A stretch of DNA of 64,000 bases, from assembly GCF_033096445.1 (NCBI RefSeq), contig NZ_AP028155.1:1803880-1867879 (forward strand), given 5' to 3'. This DNA is from Butyricimonas faecihominis. Its GTDB lineage: Bacteria; Bacteroidota; Bacteroidia; Bacteroidales; Marinifilaceae. Both the position numbers and the translations under genes were made by a program. The notes beneath the pieces were generated by a model that was given only the letters and a program-made list of their open reading frames with translations, searched no databases and had not been told where the DNA came from. Below are positions 14,116 through 24,222 of the stretch, one piece after another (positions within the stretch are counted from its first letter, which is position 1; each line of letters starts with the position of its first letter).

Positions 14116-16947
14116 ATGAATTCGTTTCTTCATCTCCTGGCAAAAGATCTGATTCAGAAATATGGCCACAATTTTGACAACCTGAGCATTCTGTTCCCGA
14201 ACAAACGAGCCGGACTATTCTTAGCTCAAGAACTGGCCCAACTGATTGATCGTCCCGTGTGGATGCCGGAGATTCTGACGTTGAGCGAATTCATAGAACG
14301 CCAGACCGGACTGAAAAAAGCCGAAGAACTGACTCTTATCATCAAACTTTACAAGACCTATCAAGAATATGCCGGAACGACCGAACGTTTTGACGATTTC
14401 TATTTTTGGGGCAATATGTTACTTGGGGATTTCGATGACATAGACAAATATCTCGTGGACGCCAAAGACCTCTTTTCCAACATCACGGCATTGAGGGAAA
14501 TTGAATCCGCCTTCCCCTACCTTACCCCGGAACAGGTGGAGTTTATTCAAAGTTTCTGGCGGAGTTTCAACTCGGAAAAATACAGTCGGGAACAACAGGA
14601 ATTTCTAAACGTATGGGATAAACTCTACCCGACCTACACTCGTTTTAAGGCAAAACTACTCGATGAAAACTTGTGCTACGAAGGTATGGGACAACGTCTA
14701 TTCTGCGAACAACTCTCCCAACATCACACGGATCGTCAACTGATATTTGCCGGATTCAATGCCTTAAACCAATGCGAGAAACGGATATTTTCCTATTTTC
14801 GGGACAACCGACAAGCCCTCTTCTACTGGGATTACGACTTGTACTATTCGGCAAACGACAACCACGAGGCAGGCCTTTATATCCGGGAGAACATGAAACT
14901 GTTCCCCAATGCCCTGGGACTGGAACATTTCAACAACTTCAGGTACAACGATAAAGCCATCGAGTACATCTCTGTTCCCTCAACCATCGGACAGGCCAAA
15001 CTGATCCCGACACTGATTGAACAAATCCATCCGGAACGGCAGGATTCATACACGGACACGGCCATCGTCCTTTGCGACGAAAGCCTACTCACCCCGGTCA
15101 TTCATTCTATTCCCGACACGATCGACAAAATCAACATCACGATGGGGTATCCGGCACAGAACACGTCTATTGCCGCCTTGATTGCCATGCTGGGAGATTT
15201 AAAGCATTATGCCAAGAAAGAGGGAGAAATGACCCATTATTACTACAAACCAGTCATCGCCCTGTTGAACCATAAACTAATAAAAAGTTCCTGTTCGGAA
15301 GATATTCCCAAGATCACGAATTACATTAACACGAACAATATCGTGTACGTGGCAGAAAAAAGTCTTCAATTCAGCGAAATCACACGAACCATATTCTCCT
15401 CGTCGGAAGAGAACTTACTCGATTACCTGTTGCGCATTTTGAAACAACTGATTGCTTCCATACAGCCCGAAAGCCATGAAGGACTAGCCATCGAAAAGGA
15501 ATTTCTATTCACGATTTTCACGACGATTCAAGGCATTAAAAATACCTTTATCGAAGAAAATATTATCCCGGACAATAAGTTTTACCTGCAAATTATTCAC
15601 AAGATATTACAAGGTGTGTCCATCCCATTCTCCGGAGAGCCGCTAGAAGGAATGCAGATCATGGGATTGATGGAAACCCGTATGCTGGATTTCAAAAACC
15701 TGATTATCCTGTCCGCCAACGAGGGAATTCTACCGAAAGGCGGACACGCCTCGTCATTTATCCCCTACAACCTGCGACTGGGATTCGGATTACCAACTCC
15801 GGAACACATGGATGCCCTTTTCGCCTATTACTTTTACCGCCTCTTGCAACGGGCTAAAAACATCAAACTATTGTACACTGATGTCACGAAAGGCATGAGT
15901 AGCGGCGAGATGAGTCGTTTCCTTTACCAGATAAAATACGAATCGGGACTACCCATCCGAGAAGTCCATTTCCAAAACAAAATATCGGTTCAGGACAACC
16001 CGACCATTTCCATCCCTAAAAATCCGTCGATTTTAAAGCAACTGAAAAGCTACACGGATGAAAACGAACGGGGCATCTCGCCATCCGCGCTCAACACGTA
16101 CATGGAGTGTCACCTGAAATTTTATTTCAAATATATCGCCCGGATCAAGGAGAAAGAAGAGATGGCCGAAGAGTTGGATCACCGCCTGTTAGGGACTATT
16201 TTCCATCAAAGTACACAATCTCTCTACCAAACTTTCCCCGACGGGGAGATCACGGCAGAAGGTCTCGATGCCTTGACGAAAAACGATTCACTGATAGAAC
16301 AACACATTCAGACTGCCTACGAAAAGTTATACGACACGACTGTGTCCAAAATGCTGGAAAGCGGGGCCAATGACCTTGTACTATCTGTCGTGAAAAAATA
16401 CGTGAAGAAGGTTTTCGAATTTGATAAAACGTTATGTCCTTTCCACATCATTTCCATGGAAAGAAAATATCGTATGCCCGTCACGATTTCCGCTTTTGAC
16501 CAGCCCACCGTGATCTACGTGGAAGGAGACATCGACCGGGTTGACCGGGTCGCCCAAGGAACCCGTGTCATAGACTACAAAACCGGAGCCGACAAAACCG
16601 ATCTTAAAGACCTGCCGTCCATCTTTGATTCAAACAATAAACAGCGAAATAAAGCGGCTTTCCAAACCTTGCTCTATTGCATGATGTACGAGTACGAAAA
16701 TCCGGGTACAGACCCGATTCTTCCGGGAATATACAGCACGAAGTTGCTTTTCACACCGAATTACAGCTATCTGTTGAAGTGTAACAAAGAACCGATTCAT
16801 CGCTTTAAACCATACGAACCGGAATTTCAAGATCTACTCGTGCAATTATTGGAAAAACTCTTTTCACCCGAAGTACCGTTCACGCAAACGGAATTACCGG
16901 AAAAGTGCCGTACTTGCTCGTACAACGAAATCTGTAAACGGAAATAA
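14116..16947 (+). CDS. AddB-like PD-(D/E)XK nuclease/helicase-fold recombination protein
   Basis: This 943-residue protein begins with a degenerate helicase-type NTP site (LSILFPNKRAGLFLAQELA). It ends with a RecB-type nuclease domain carrying LGTIFHQSTQ, VEGDIDRVDRV and VIDYKTGA (catalytic Asp and Lys), and FQTLLYCMMYEYE. Cysteines in MECHLKF (about 658) and in the terminal CRTCSYNEIC are the four expected ligands of the iron-sulfur staple that frames AddB nuclease domains. AddAB repairs double-strand breaks by end resection. The AddA helicase partner, often adjacent, is not in this window: the next gene is convergent aroK. Confidence 0.82.
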   Translation: MNSFLHLLAKDLIQKYGHNFDNLSILFPNKRAGLFLAQELAQLIDRPVWMPEILTLSEFIERQTGLKKAEELTLIIKLYKTYQEYAGTTERFDDFYFWGNMLLGDFDDIDKYLVDAKDLFSNITALREIESAFPYLTPEQVEFIQSFWRSFNSEKYSREQQEFLNVWDKLYPTYTRFKAKLLDENLCYEGMGQRLFCEQLSQHHTDRQLIFAGFNALNQCEKRIFSYFRDNRQALFYWDYDLYYSANDNHEAGLYIRENMKLFPNALGLEHFNNFRYNDKAIEYISVPSTIGQAKLIPTLIEQIHPERQDSYTDTAIVLCDESLLTPVIHSIPDTIDKINITMGYPAQNTSIAALIAMLGDLKHYAKKEGEMTHYYYKPVIALLNHKLIKSSCSEDIPKITNYINTNNIVYVAEKSLQFSEITRTIFSSSEENLLDYLLRILKQLIASIQPESHEGLAIEKEFLFTIFTTIQGIKNTFIEENIIPDNKFYLQIIHKILQGVSIPFSGEPLEGMQIMGLMETRMLDFKNLIILSANEGILPKGGHASSFIPYNLRLGFGLPTPEHMDALFAYYFYRLLQRAKNIKLLYTDVTKGMSSGEMSRFLYQIKYESGLPIREVHFQNKISVQDNPTISIPKNPSILKQLKSYTDENERGISPSALNTYMECHLKFYFKYIARIKEKEEMAEELDHRLLGTIFHQSTQSLYQTFPDGEITAEGLDALTKNDSLIEQHIQTAYEKLYDTTVSKMLESGANDLVLSVVKKYVKKVFEFDKTLCPFHIISMERKYRMPVTISAFDQPTVIYVEGDIDRVDRVAQGTRVIDYKTGADKTDLKDLPSIFDSNNKQRNKAAFQTLLYCMMYEYENPGTDPILPGIYSTKLLFTPNYSYLLKCNKEPIHRFKPYEPEFQDLLVQLLEKLFSPEVPFTQTELPEKCRTCSYNEICKRK

Positions 16948-16972
16948 AAGAAAGTTGGGATCATTCCGAAAA

Positions 16973-17122
16973 GAGTTCGGCGGGAAATAAGTCGGGATGG
17001 ACGTTTCTCTCTCCATTTTCCTCCGTTTCAAAGCCACTTGAGCTGATCGAATATGATGGGTAGGGTACACGTCTTTAGTTGCCACGTACGGGCTTATTTC
17101 CCAATAAACACGCCCCGAACTC
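16973..17122. repeat. Structured intergenic element with paired inverted arms
   Basis: Between the convergent nuclease and aroK genes, GAGTTCGG (16973-16980) and GGGAAATAAG (16982-16991) are both mirrored as CTTATTTCCC (17093-17102) and CCGAACTC (17115-17122), enclosing about 100 bp. It could be a large terminator-like hairpin or a degraded miniature mobile element. A 79-codon frame inside it has no recognisable content. Confidence 0.4.
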
Positions 17123-17138
17123 TCACGTGACACAGGTT

Positions 17139-17612
17139 CTATATCTGTTCTTTTGCTTTCAAATAAAAAGGAAGCCGGGATTCCAGATGTTCCCGGACAA
17201 AAAACTCCAACTCATTATCGGAATACATCGCCAACAAAGGCCGATTAGAGCGTTGCCGTTTCAAACGATCGACAATAACAAGAGATGACGTGTTCAAGAA
17301 AACAGTCGTTCCCTCTTGGTTCATATAGTCCATATTGTCAAAGAAACAAGGTGTTCCCCCTCCCGTGGCCAGCACAAATTCATCCGTCTCGTTACATATC
17401 TCATGCAAGATCTCCCGTTCCCTCTTCCGGAAATACTCCTCCCCCTCCTTGGCAAAAATCTCCGAAATCGACCGTCCCTCTCTGCTCTCGACACTCTCGT
17501 CCAGATCCAGAAAAGGAAGTCCTTTATCTTTGGCCAATTCCTTCCCGAACGTGGACTTGCCACTCGCCATATATCCCACGATAAAGTACTTCATACTTTT
17601 CACTTCCGGCAT
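17139..17612 (-). CDS. aroK: Shikimate kinase
   Basis: The protein (157 residues from the first ATG) contains the P-loop VGYMASGKSTFG, the shikimate-binding FLDLDESVE with a following EIFAKEGEEYFRKRE, LATGGGTP, and the lid arginine region RLKRQRSNRPLL. It phosphorylates shikimate in chorismate synthesis. The first ATG abuts the parC stop (TAA then ATG). An internal ATG at 17592-17594 (MKYFIVGYM) matches the family start better and is equally likely. The C-terminus stops at KAKEQI, some 10-15 residues shorter than usual, but the core is complete. Confidence 0.88.
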   Translation of the reverse strand: MPEVKSMKYFIVGYMASGKSTFGKELAKDKGLPFLDLDESVESREGRSISEIFAKEGEEYFRKREREILHEICNETDEFVLATGGGTPCFFDNMDYMNQEGTTVFLNTSSLVIVDRLKRQRSNRPLLAMYSDNELEFFVREHLESRLPFYLKAKEQI

Positions 17613-20243
17613 TTATTCAAAATCCAACTTCATCTGCGTCTCGTCACTCAGCATATCCGGGTTCGTAATCTCGAAATCAATGTCGGTCGAAGCCGTTTCC
17701 TCGCTTTCCTCCTCACCGCTATCCAAAGGCTCGATCTCGCTGATCTGTTTTACCTCGTAAGTCGTCACCCGCTTTCCGCGAGCCTTGTACGATTTCTCGG
17801 CAATAAACTCATCTGCAACAATCACCTCAGCCGGACGACTTTCGTAACGTCCACCAAACACAACCTCGAACCGAGGCCGCTTTTCACCACTCAAGGCTAC
17901 AAGATACGAACCTTCCGTTTCCCCGATAAACAGCGTGTGACGTGCCACATTCTCGAAACGGAAACGCTTCAAGTAATAGAATTGCTGTTCCGCATCAAAG
18001 AAAACAGCCGACCAGACTTTCTCCGGTTCATATTTCTCAAGCACCGAGAATCCCTCCTCGTAGTGATTACTCAAATCATAATCCGTCGTGTAGTAAGTAC
18101 CGTTTTTATTCACCACCAGAATCCGGTCCTCTCCCTGGAATTCTCCCAAGTAACGACCACGCCCGTCAGTATTCAACCGCAATACATCCTCGTCAATCCA
18201 TATTTTCCGACCACCCAACGTAGATGCTCCTTTCTGTACCAGCGAAATTTTGTGAATATCATTCTTACTCAACACGTTTCCCTGCGAGTCGCGTCCCTTA
18301 ATCGCCAAACCTGCAAAATCATACTCGAACACCAGTTTCTTCATGCCCGGTTTTGGTTTCAAGCATACCTTGATCACCTCGGCCTCCCCGTTCGGGTTTG
18401 CACTGAAATACAGCACCCGTGATCCCTGCGTACCTTTCGTCAAGTTATATTGCTTATCGCGGGTCGTTCCCGTCACGAAGAAACGTTTCACGTAAGACGG
18501 TCCCACCTTACCATCCCGGTAGGCCACGTTATATATCGTGCGCTTATCATTCTTCTTGAACACATTCACGTACAGCACGTCTTTTCCCACGAACAACTTA
18601 TCCGCCACCTTGGTCACGTAATACGTACCATCCTTCCGGAACACGATCACGTCGTCAATATCCGAACACTCGCAGATAAACTCATCCTTCTTCAAGGCCG
18701 TACCGATAAAACCTTCCTCCCGGTTGATGTACAACTTTTCGTTTGCCACCACAACCTTCGTCGCCTCGATATTCTCGAAATTCCGAATTTCCGTGAGTCG
18801 TTCCCGCCCTTTACCGTACTTTTTCTTGATATTTTCGTAATAATTGATCGAGTAAGGAATGATATGCTCGATGTCAAATTTCACCCGCGCAATCTCCTCT
18901 TCCAATCCCTTAATATAATTCTCAGCCTGTTCCGAGTTGAACTTCAAGATTCGTTTCATCTTGATCTCCAACAAGAGCTTTATATCGTCATCCGTCACCG
19001 GACGAATCAATTCTGGCAAGAACGGTTCCAGGCGTTTCCGCACGTGAACCACCACCTGATCAATCGACTCGCTCTCCTCGAATTCTTTATCCTTGTAAAT
19101 ACGTTCTTCAATAAATATCTTTTCCAGAGATGAATATTGCCAATCCGTCTCCAACTCGCCCAGCTTGATCTTCAACTCCAACAACAACAAGGCCACCGTT
19201 TCGTCCACCGATTTCCGTAAAATATCGGTAATCGGCATGAAAATCGGCTTATCATTCTCGATCACGCACGAGTTCGGAGAAACCGACAACTCGCAATCCG
19301 TACAGGCATACAAAGCATCTATCGTCTTGTCGGAAGAAACACCCGCAGCCAGATATACCAAAATCTCGGCCGTTGCTGCCGTGTTATCATCAATTTTCTT
19401 GATCTTGATCTTTCCCTTCTCGTTCGCCTTCAGAATCGAATCGATCAAAGCCGAAGTCGTCCGCCCGAATGGGATCTCCGTGATTCGCAAGATCTTATTC
19501 CCGGCGTCTTTCTCTATCTTGGCCCGAATTTTCACCACTCCCCCGCGCAACCCGTCATTATATTTCGACACGTCGATCATTCCCCCCGTCGGAAAATCCG
19601 GATATAAAACAAAATCTTCATTTTTCAAATAAGCGATACAGGCATCCAGCAACTCGTTGAAATTGTGCGGCAAGATCTTCGAGGCCAATCCCACGGCAAT
19701 ACCTTCCACCCCTTGCGCCAACAACAACGGGAACTTCACGGGCAACGTCACCGGCTCTCTTTTCCGACCGTCGTACGACAGCTTCCAGTTCGTTGTCTTC
19801 GGGTTAAAAGCCACCTCCAAAGCGAATTTCGAAAGACGTGCCTCGATATAACGTCCGGCAGCCGCATCATCTCCTGTCAGGATATTTCCCCAGTTTCCCT
19901 GACAATCCACCAACAGGTTCTTCTGTCCCAACTGCACCAACGCATCCTTGATTGAGGCATCTCCATGCGGGTGATAAGCCATCGTACTCCCCACGATATT
20001 GGCCACCTTGTTAAACCGCCCGTCATCCATCTCCTTCATCGCGTGTAATATACGACGCTGCACAGGTTTTAACCCGTCGTTCACGTAAGGCACCGCACGT
20101 TCCAGAATCACATAGGAAGCATAATCCAAGAACCACTTCTCGAACATTCCCGACAAATGCTGAATCGACCGCACCCGGCCGTTTTCTTCCTGTTGCTCCG
20201 GCTCCACATTCTCTACTTCCCCGTTCTCTATTTCCTCGCTCAT
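17613..20243 (-). CDS. parC: DNA topoisomerase IV subunit A (GyrA/ParC family)
   Basis: This 876-residue protein has the winged-helix breakage-reunion core: YVNDGLKPVQRRILHAM, YHPHGDASI (quinolone pocket), and AAAGRYIEARLSKFA containing the active-site Tyr. The C-terminal half forms a degenerate beta-pinwheel, and the gyrase-specific QRRGGKG-like GyrA box is absent. With ParE it decatenates replicated chromosomes. The first 25 residues are an acidic Glu-rich tail. It lies directly downstream of parE, separated only by a heptameric repeat, and just before aroK on the same strand. Confidence 0.9.
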   Translation of the reverse strand: MSEEIENGEVENVEPEQQEENGRVRSIQHLSGMFEKWFLDYASYVILERAVPYVNDGLKPVQRRILHAMKEMDDGRFNKVANIVGSTMAYHPHGDASIKDALVQLGQKNLLVDCQGNWGNILTGDDAAAGRYIEARLSKFALEVAFNPKTTNWKLSYDGRKREPVTLPVKFPLLLAQGVEGIAVGLASKILPHNFNELLDACIAYLKNEDFVLYPDFPTGGMIDVSKYNDGLRGGVVKIRAKIEKDAGNKILRITEIPFGRTTSALIDSILKANEKGKIKIKKIDDNTAATAEILVYLAAGVSSDKTIDALYACTDCELSVSPNSCVIENDKPIFMPITDILRKSVDETVALLLLELKIKLGELETDWQYSSLEKIFIEERIYKDKEFEESESIDQVVVHVRKRLEPFLPELIRPVTDDDIKLLLEIKMKRILKFNSEQAENYIKGLEEEIARVKFDIEHIIPYSINYYENIKKKYGKGRERLTEIRNFENIEATKVVVANEKLYINREEGFIGTALKKDEFICECSDIDDVIVFRKDGTYYVTKVADKLFVGKDVLYVNVFKKNDKRTIYNVAYRDGKVGPSYVKRFFVTGTTRDKQYNLTKGTQGSRVLYFSANPNGEAEVIKVCLKPKPGMKKLVFEYDFAGLAIKGRDSQGNVLSKNDIHKISLVQKGASTLGGRKIWIDEDVLRLNTDGRGRYLGEFQGEDRILVVNKNGTYYTTDYDLSNHYEEGFSVLEKYEPEKVWSAVFFDAEQQFYYLKRFRFENVARHTLFIGETEGSYLVALSGEKRPRFEVVFGGRYESRPAEVIVADEFIAEKSYKARGKRVTTYEVKQISEIEPLDSGEEESEETASTDIDFEITNPDMLSDETQMKLDFE

Positions 20244-20248
20244 ATTAA

Positions 20249-20304
20249 TTGAAAATTGAAAATTGCAATCTAAAACCTAAAATTTAAAATCTAAAATCAT
20301 AAAA
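20249..20304. repeat. Heptameric A/T-rich repeat tract between parE and parC
   Basis: Eight consecutive degenerate 7-bp units (TTGAAAA, TTGAAAA, TTGCAAT, CTAAAAC, CTAAAAT, TTAAAAT, CTAAAAT, CATAAAA) fill nearly the whole 64-bp gap. Confidence 0.6.
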
Positions 20305-20307
20305 TGG

Positions 20308-22140
20308 TTAGATTTCATCCTTCTCCACGTACAAATTATCTATAATAAAATCCTGCCGCTCGTTCGTGTTCTTTCCCATGTAATAGGATAGGATCGTACC
20401 AATCGGGTCTTGCTTTGTCATGCGTACCGGTTCTAAACGGATGTCTTTCCCGATAAACCCACCGAACTCGTCCGGGGAAATCTCTCCCAAACCTTTAAAT
20501 CGCGTGATCTCCGGTTTCGGCCCCAACTGCTTGATCGCTTTTTCCCGTTCTGCATCAGAGTAACAATAGCGTGTCTCCTTCTTATTCCGCACCCGGAACA
20601 ACGGGGTCTGCAAAATATACAAATGTCCTGACCGTACCACATCCGGGAAAAACTGTAAAAAGAATGTCAACAACAACAATCGTATGTGCATCCCGTCCAC
20701 ATCCGCATCCGTGGCAATAATGATATTATTATAACGTAATTCTTCTATTCCATTCTCGATATTCAACGCTGCCTGCAAAAGATTGAACTCCTCGTTTTCG
20801 TACACGATCTTCTTGGTCAACCCGTAGGAATTTAACGGTTTACCCCGCAAACTGAACACGGCCTGCGTGTTCACGTCCCGCGACTTTGTGATAGACCCAC
20901 TGGCAGAATCCCCCTCGGTAATGAATATCGACGATTCAGTCTTCCGTTCATGGTTGGAATTGAAATGCACCCGACAATCCCGCAACTTCCGGTTGTGCAA
21001 GCTTACCTGCTTGGCTCGTTCTCTCGCGATCTTCTGGATACCGGACATCGCTTTCCGCTCCTTTTCCGTCTCGACAATCTTGCGCAATAACAACTCTGCC
21101 GTGTCCGGATTCCGGTGCAGGTAATTATCCAGCTCCTTCGTCACGAAATCAAAAATAAAATTACGCACCGAAGGCCCCTCCGGGGCTATATCTTTAGAAC
21201 CTAACTTTGTCTTCGTCTGCGACTCGAACATCGGTTCCTGTACTTTTATGCTGATCGCTGCGATAATCGAAGTACGAATATCGGCCAAATCAAAATCTTT
21301 CTTGTAAAAATCACGGATCGTCTTCACCACGGCCTCCCGGAAAGCAATCAAGTGCGTACCTCCCTGCGTCGTGTGCTGACCGTTCACGAAAGAGTAGTAC
21401 TCCTCCCCGTACTGCCGTCCGTGTGTCATTGCCATCTCAATATCATTTCCCCTCAAATGAATGATCGGGTACAACCCCTCCCCACTCATATTCTCTGACA
21501 ACAAGTCATACAACCCTCTCTTGGAATGTAATTTCTGACCGTTGAAATTGATAGTCAACCCGGAATTCAGGAACACGTAATTCTTGAACATGGCCTCCAG
21601 GTAATCCATGATGTAATGATAATTACCGAACAGCTCCTTGTCCGCAATGAAAGTCACCAGCGTACCATTCGGTTCCGTGGTCGGGACCACCTCCTGATCT
21701 TCCACGATCAGCGCTTTGTTGAATCGCACCCGTTTCGTCTCCCCGTCCCGGAAGGACTGGATGATAAAACTCTCGGAAAGAGCGTTCACGGCTTTTATAC
21801 CGACACCGTTCAATCCCACGGATTTTTTGAAAGCCTCGGAATCATACTTGGCACCCGTGTTCATCTTCGATGCCACGTCAATCAATTTACCCAACGGAAT
21901 TCCTCGTCCGAAATCCCGTACCGAAACTGTCCGTTCCTCTACCTTGATAATAATCTCGCTCCCCGCTCCCATCGCGAACTCGTCAATACTATTATCCACC
22001 ACCTCTTTAACCAGTATGTATATTCCATCGTCCATTGCCGCTCCGTCCCCCAATTTTCCGATATACATACCGGGGCGCAAGCGTATATGTTCCCTCCAGT
22101 CCAGCGTCCGAATAGAATCTTCCGAATAGTTCTCTACCAT
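20308..22140 (-). CDS. parE: DNA topoisomerase IV subunit B
   Basis: This 610-residue GHKL ATPase/TOPRIM subunit carries [12 protein letters not shown] (Mg-binding Asn), [25 protein letters not shown] (ATP lid), [10 protein letters not shown] and [14 protein letters not shown] (TOPRIM metals), and a C-terminal RFKGLGEI. Its length matches the short ParE/GyrB type. It lies upstream of parC, so the two topoisomerase IV subunits are co-transcribed. A TATTTTTG box at 22160-22167 on the minus strand may be its own promoter. Confidence 0.93.
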   Translation of the reverse strand: MVENYSEDSIRTLDWREHIRLRPGMYIGKLGDGAAMDDGIYILVKEVVDNSIDEFAMGAGSEIIIKVEERTVSVRDFGRGIPLGKLIDVASKMNTGAKYDSEAFKKSVGLNGVGIKAVNALSESFIIQSFRDGETKRVRFNKALIVEDQEVVPTTEPNGTLVTFIADKELFGNYHYIMDYLEAMFKNYVFLNSGLTINFNGQKLHSKRGLYDLLSENMSGEGLYPIIHLRGNDIEMAMTHGRQYGEEYYSFVNGQHTTQGGTHLIAFREAVVKTIRDFYKKDFDLADIRTSIIAAISIKVQEPMFESQTKTKLGSKDIAPEGPSVRNFIFDFVTKELDNYLHRNPDTAELLLRKIVETEKERKAMSGIQKIARERAKQVSLHNRKLRDCRVHFNSNHERKTESSIFITEGDSASGSITKSRDVNTQAVFSLRGKPLNSYGLTKKIVYENEEFNLLQAALNIENGIEELRYNNIIIATDADVDGMHIRLLLLTFFLQFFPDVVRSGHLYILQTPLFRVRNKKETRYCYSDAEREKAIKQLGPKPEITRFKGLGEISPDEFGGFIGKDIRLEPVRMTKQDPIGTILSYYMGKNTNERQDFIIDNLYVEKDEI

Positions 22141-22180
22141 AAGTTATCCATGTTTTGCACAAAAATAATCAAAACTCCGC

Positions 22181-22241
22181 AATTTAAAATCTAAAATCTA
22201 AAATTTAAAATCATAAATCGTAAATCATAAATCTAAAATTT
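22181..22241. repeat. Heptameric A/T-rich repeat tract between birA and parE
   Basis: About eight 7-bp units of the AAATCTA/AAATCAT/AAATTTA type run without interruption into the birA stop codon. This is the clearest tract in the window. Confidence 0.65.
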
Positions 22242-22979
22242 ATAGGAGATTTCCTTAAAGCCATATACCCGCTCATTCCCCTCCACGTCCTCCAACACCA
22301 GCTGTCCGAACTCGTTTACCCCCCGAATCGATGCCCGGAACATTCCCCGTTCATCTTCCCAATCATACACTCCCTCCCGACGGTACAACACCTTCAAAAA
22401 ATCACGTTCCATCCCCTCGTAATCCCGTATTGTTTCATATCGCTTTCCAATACAATCCAGCAACTCCTCCAACGCACGCTTCACGGGAATTTCCTCCCCG
22501 ATCAACTGAAACAAGGAAACCGGATTCGGAGCATCCGACAAGAAACGTTCCTGATTAATATTCACTCCGATACCGCACAAAGAACCTCCCACGTAACGCC
22601 CCATGATGGAATGTTCGATCAATATCCCGGAAATCTTCCGATCCCCCACGTAAATATCATTCGGCCACTTCACGGAACACCCGCTCACGTAACGGGAAAT
22701 AAAATCACAAGCCCCCAAAGCAATCACCATCGACACGGCAAACTGTTGCCCCGCCAGTAACTCCCGCGGCTTAAACACCACCGTCATGGATATATTCTTC
22801 CCCGGCTCGCTCTCCCAATGATTCCCCACTTGTCCCCGACCTTGTGTCTGCCTATACGTCAAAATCACCATCTTATCTTCCAACTCGCTCCACCCCACAC
22901 GTTCTGCTTCCGTGTTCGTGGACTCCAACTCCTCGTATTCCCTCACCCGAAAACCGCTAACTTGATATTCTTGTATCAT
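22233..22979 (-). CDS. birA: Biotin--[acetyl-CoA-carboxylase] ligase
   Basis: The protein (248 residues from the chosen ATG) has the biotin protein ligase core: LESTNTEAE, YRQTQGRGQVGNHWESEPGK (biotinyl-AMP loop), VKWPNDIYVGDRKISGIL and GIGVNIN. It attaches biotin to carboxylase carrier domains. It lacks an N-terminal helix-turn-helix and so is a monofunctional enzyme, not a repressor. I chose the ATG at 22977-22979 because it lies just downstream of a good promoter; an upstream GTG would add 23 unconserved residues and overrun that promoter. Confidence 0.9.
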   Translation of the reverse strand: MIQEYQVSGFRVREYEELESTNTEAERVGWSELEDKMVILTYRQTQGRGQVGNHWESEPGKNISMTVVFKPRELLAGQQFAVSMVIALGACDFISRYVSGCSVKWPNDIYVGDRKISGILIEHSIMGRYVGGSLCGIGVNINQERFLSDAPNPVSLFQLIGEEIPVKRALEELLDCIGKRYETIRDYEGMERDFLKVLYRREGVYDWEDERGMFRASIRGVNEFGQLVLEDVEGNERVYGFKEISYKF

Positions 22980-23004
22980 ACTTACCACATTTGTTTTTTC
23001 AAGC

Positions 23005-23035
23005 CAAAAGTAACTTTTTCCACCTAATTGCACAA
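23005..23035 (-). promoter_or_regulatory. Promoter of birA
   Basis: Minus-strand TTG (23033-23035), 20 bp, then TACTTTTG (23005-23012), matching the Bacteroidota -33/-7 layout, 25 bp ahead of the birA ATG. Confidence 0.6.
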
Positions 23036-23067
23036 CCTTGTGCAACACACATCCGTGTCATTCCCCC

Positions 23068-24195
23068 TCAATATTCGAGCAAAAACGAATCACAATTATT
23101 CCGATGTATCACTTGGAAGTCGCTATTTTCGTATGAATCTAAAAACAAACGAGGAATTTTCACTTTCTGATCAGGATTCCATTTAAATTCATATCCTGTT
23201 ATTTTTCCATCTCGTTCCTCAACCAAATCAATTTCTTTTTGTTCTTTTGTTCGCCAAAACCATGAATTGCCCCACAAACGATTATACTCCAAAAACTTTT
23301 TCCTTTCTGATATTAAAAAATTCTCCCACAAAGCACCCCGATCAGCTCGTCCCTCAATTTGATTAAAATTGGCAATTAAAGCATTCCTGATACCGTTATC
23401 ATAGAAGTATATTTTCTTACTGGTTTTCAGCTCATTTCTTAAGTTTCGACTAAAAGAATTCAACCTGAAAATAACATAAGACTGTTCTAATAAAATAACA
23501 TATTTCTCCACCGTTTTTGAATCCAAGCTACACAATTGAGCCAATTCATTATAAGAAACTTGGCTACCTACCTGAAAGGCAAGAGCCTGTAACAATTTGA
23601 CCAGACTATCAGGCTTGTTGATTTGATCCGACATCAATACATCTTTATACAAATAACTATCAGACAATAATCTTAAAATCTCCCGTTCTTCTCCCGGACG
23701 CATCACGACTTCCGGATAATAACCAAAGATCAGACGATGCGGGATCATTCTTTTCTCATCTAGTAATCCATGCTCATCTACCATCTCGCCAAAAGAGAGC
23801 GGGTACATCTTGTACTCCCATTTTCTCCCGGTCAAAGGTTCTCCCGTTTTGGTCGCCAATTCAAATGCAGAACTTCCTGTAGCGATCAATTGTACATCTT
23901 TTATTTGGTCTGTCACCAACTTCAAACGTAAACCTATATTAGGAATTCGTTGAGCTTCATCAATAATGATTATTTTTTTACGACCAAACATTGCCTTTAA
24001 ACGAGTTGCCGAAACCCCTTCAAACAACGCCTGTACATCCAACTCATCGCCATTTAGCCACATAACATCCTCCCGACCTTCAAAAAGCTCTTTCAATAAA
24101 GTTGTTTTCCCAACCTGTCTAGGGCCCATTAACAATATCGCCTTACCATCAAAAAGCCTCTTTTCTATAATATCCCGTAACTTCCGTTTGATCAT
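23068..24195 (-). CDS. AAA ATPase with DUF4143 domain (COG1373 family)
   Basis: This is a 375-residue protein from the ATG at 24193-24195 (MIKRKLRDII). It has Walker A LMGPRQVGKTTLL (about 20-32), Walker B KIIIIDEAQRIPNIG (about 76-90), a sensor-like LIATGSSAFEL, the YPLSFGEM segment typical of this family, a winged-helix-like middle (YNELAQLCSLDSKTVEKYV) and a C-terminal DUF4143 part with WFWRTKEQKEIDLVEE, a PD-(D/E)XK-like E-x-D motif. Its biological role is unknown. A TTG start at 24246 would begin inside the 32-bp repeat and is unlikely. It stands alone between birA and the polysaccharide operon, on the same strand. Confidence 0.82.
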   Translation of the reverse strand: MIKRKLRDIIEKRLFDGKAILLMGPRQVGKTTLLKELFEGREDVMWLNGDELDVQALFEGVSATRLKAMFGRKKIIIIDEAQRIPNIGLRLKLVTDQIKDVQLIATGSSAFELATKTGEPLTGRKWEYKMYPLSFGEMVDEHGLLDEKRMIPHRLIFGYYPEVVMRPGEEREILRLLSDSYLYKDVLMSDQINKPDSLVKLLQALAFQVGSQVSYNELAQLCSLDSKTVEKYVILLEQSYVIFRLNSFSRNLRNELKTSKKIYFYDNGIRNALIANFNQIEGRADRGALWENFLISERKKFLEYNRLWGNSWFWRTKEQKEIDLVEERDGKITGYEFKWNPDQKVKIPRLFLDSYENSDFQVIHRNNCDSFLLEY

Positions 24196-24222
24196 AATTG
24201 CTCTATATTTTCTCCAAAAATA

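Noticed and set aside
17316-18422. Long plus-strand open frame of 368 codons
   Set aside because: It lies antisense to aroK and parC, both firmly identified, and its translation has no recognisable domain and an unlikely His/Arg/Leu composition.
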